Origin: Planctomycetota bacterium
GTDB lineage: Bacteria > Planctomycetota > UBA1135 > GCA-002686595
Direction: 5' to 3'
Length of the DNA: 5,376 nucleotides
Assembly (NCBI GenBank): GCA_028823185.1
Contig: JAPKBY010000143.1
Coordinates: forward strand, 1 to 5,376
The notes under the pieces are model-generated. The model did not search any database, was not told the origin of the DNA, and saw only the letters and a program-made list of their open reading frames with translations. Positions within the stretch are counted from its first letter, which is position 1. Every line of letters begins with the position of its first letter. Positions 5,102 through 5,376 of the stretch are shown here, in pieces. A program made the translations under genes and the position numbers.

Positions 5102-5376
5102 ATGAGCAGGGCCTCCGCCAAGAAGATCACAGAACAAATGAAGGACCGAATTCAAATCCGCATGGAGGCCTACGATCACGAGGCACTCGACACTTCTTGC
5201 CTCGACATCGTCGAGAGCGCGAAGAGGACAGGTGCACGTGTTAACGGCCCGATCCCTCTGCCCACGCGGGTAGAGCGGTATACGGTTTTGCGCTCACCCT
5301 TCATCGATAAGAAGTCCCGTGAGCAGTTCGAGATTCGGACTCACAAGCGACTCATCTACATCTCTGAGCCGACCAC
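5102..5376 (+). CDS. rpsJ: 30S ribosomal protein S10, N-terminal part (3' end outside the window)
   Basis: S10 belongs to the 30S head and, as NusE, also takes part in transcription antitermination with NusB. About 91 residues are visible. Counted from the ATG at 5102, IQIRMEAYDHEALD is at 17-30, followed by IVESAKRTGARVNGPIPLPT (36-55), ERYTVLRSPFIDKKSREQFE (57-76) and IRTHKRLIYISEPT, which line up with E. coli S10 until the window ends about 20 residues before the expected stop. Two starts are possible. The ATG at 5102 is the first after an in-frame TAA (5087) and gives a 12-residue basic extension (MSRASAKKITEQ). The ATG at 5138 gives MKDRIQIRM, the length of E. coli S10. Neither has a clear Shine-Dalgarno site. 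The first is used because its codons look coding (mostly G/C at third positions), but the second is nearly as likely. It is driven by the promoter at 4938-4966. Confidence 0.95.
   Translation, partial: MSRASAKKITEQMKDRIQIRMEAYDHEALDTSCLDIVESAKRTGARVNGPIPLPTRVERYTVLRSPFIDKKSREQFEIRTHKRLIYISEPT

Noticed and set aside
4945..5244. 99-codon + strand frame and an 88-codon minus frame across the rpsJ leader
   Set aside because: Both resemble no family; the + frame runs into rpsJ out of frame and the region is better explained as promoter and leader.

Overview
The window is a bacterial ribosomal-protein/translation gene cluster of the rpoBC-str-S10 type, read entirely on the + strand. In order it holds the 3' part of rpoC (RNA polymerase beta'), rpsL (S12), rpsG (S7), a small gene for a Tsr3/DUF367-family protein (known in eukaryotes and archaea as an rRNA aminocarboxypropyltransferase), a divergent elongation factor G gene, and the 5' part of rpsJ (S10). 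All six genes are intact as far as the window shows. No RNA genes, mobile elements, CRISPR arrays or phage genes are visible.

Organism: RpoC, S12, S7 and S10 are plainly bacterial. The EF-G resembles the mtEFG2/spdEFG2 subgroup, which is described from Spirochaetes, Planctomycetes, Deltaproteobacteria and mitochondria. With moderate-to-high GC and the RpoC C-terminal sequence style, a planctomycete-like or delta-proteobacterial-grade organism is the best guess. This is inference from memory of the families and is not proven by the sequence.

Layout: 1-1251 is the rpoC C-terminus. 1252-1365 is a spacer with a good sigma70-type promoter (TTGACC-N16-TAGAAT) for rpsL-rpsG, which lie 9 bp apart. 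2221-2330 carries a strong GC-rich hairpin with no U-tract, probably a partial terminator or processing site. 2331-2780 is the Tsr3-like gene, ending in a perfect small inverted repeat that contains its stop codon. 2824-4869 is the EF-G gene, 43 bp further on. 4870-5101 is a gene-free leader region with a near-consensus extended -10 promoter (TTGACG-N17-TATTTT) and several hairpins, some mutually exclusive, in front of rpsJ. The tuf gene that often sits between fusA and rpsJ is absent.

How it fits together: the products are the polymerase, two 30S proteins that build the decoding centre and head (S12, S7), a candidate 16S rRNA modifier, a ribosome GTPase probably specialised for recycling, and S10. 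The most notable point is a Tsr3-like protein inside the str cluster of a bacterium, directly upstream of an EF-G that has lost the domain IV motifs used in translocation. This suggests a small module for maturing or recycling the small subunit that has not, to my knowledge, been characterised in bacteria.
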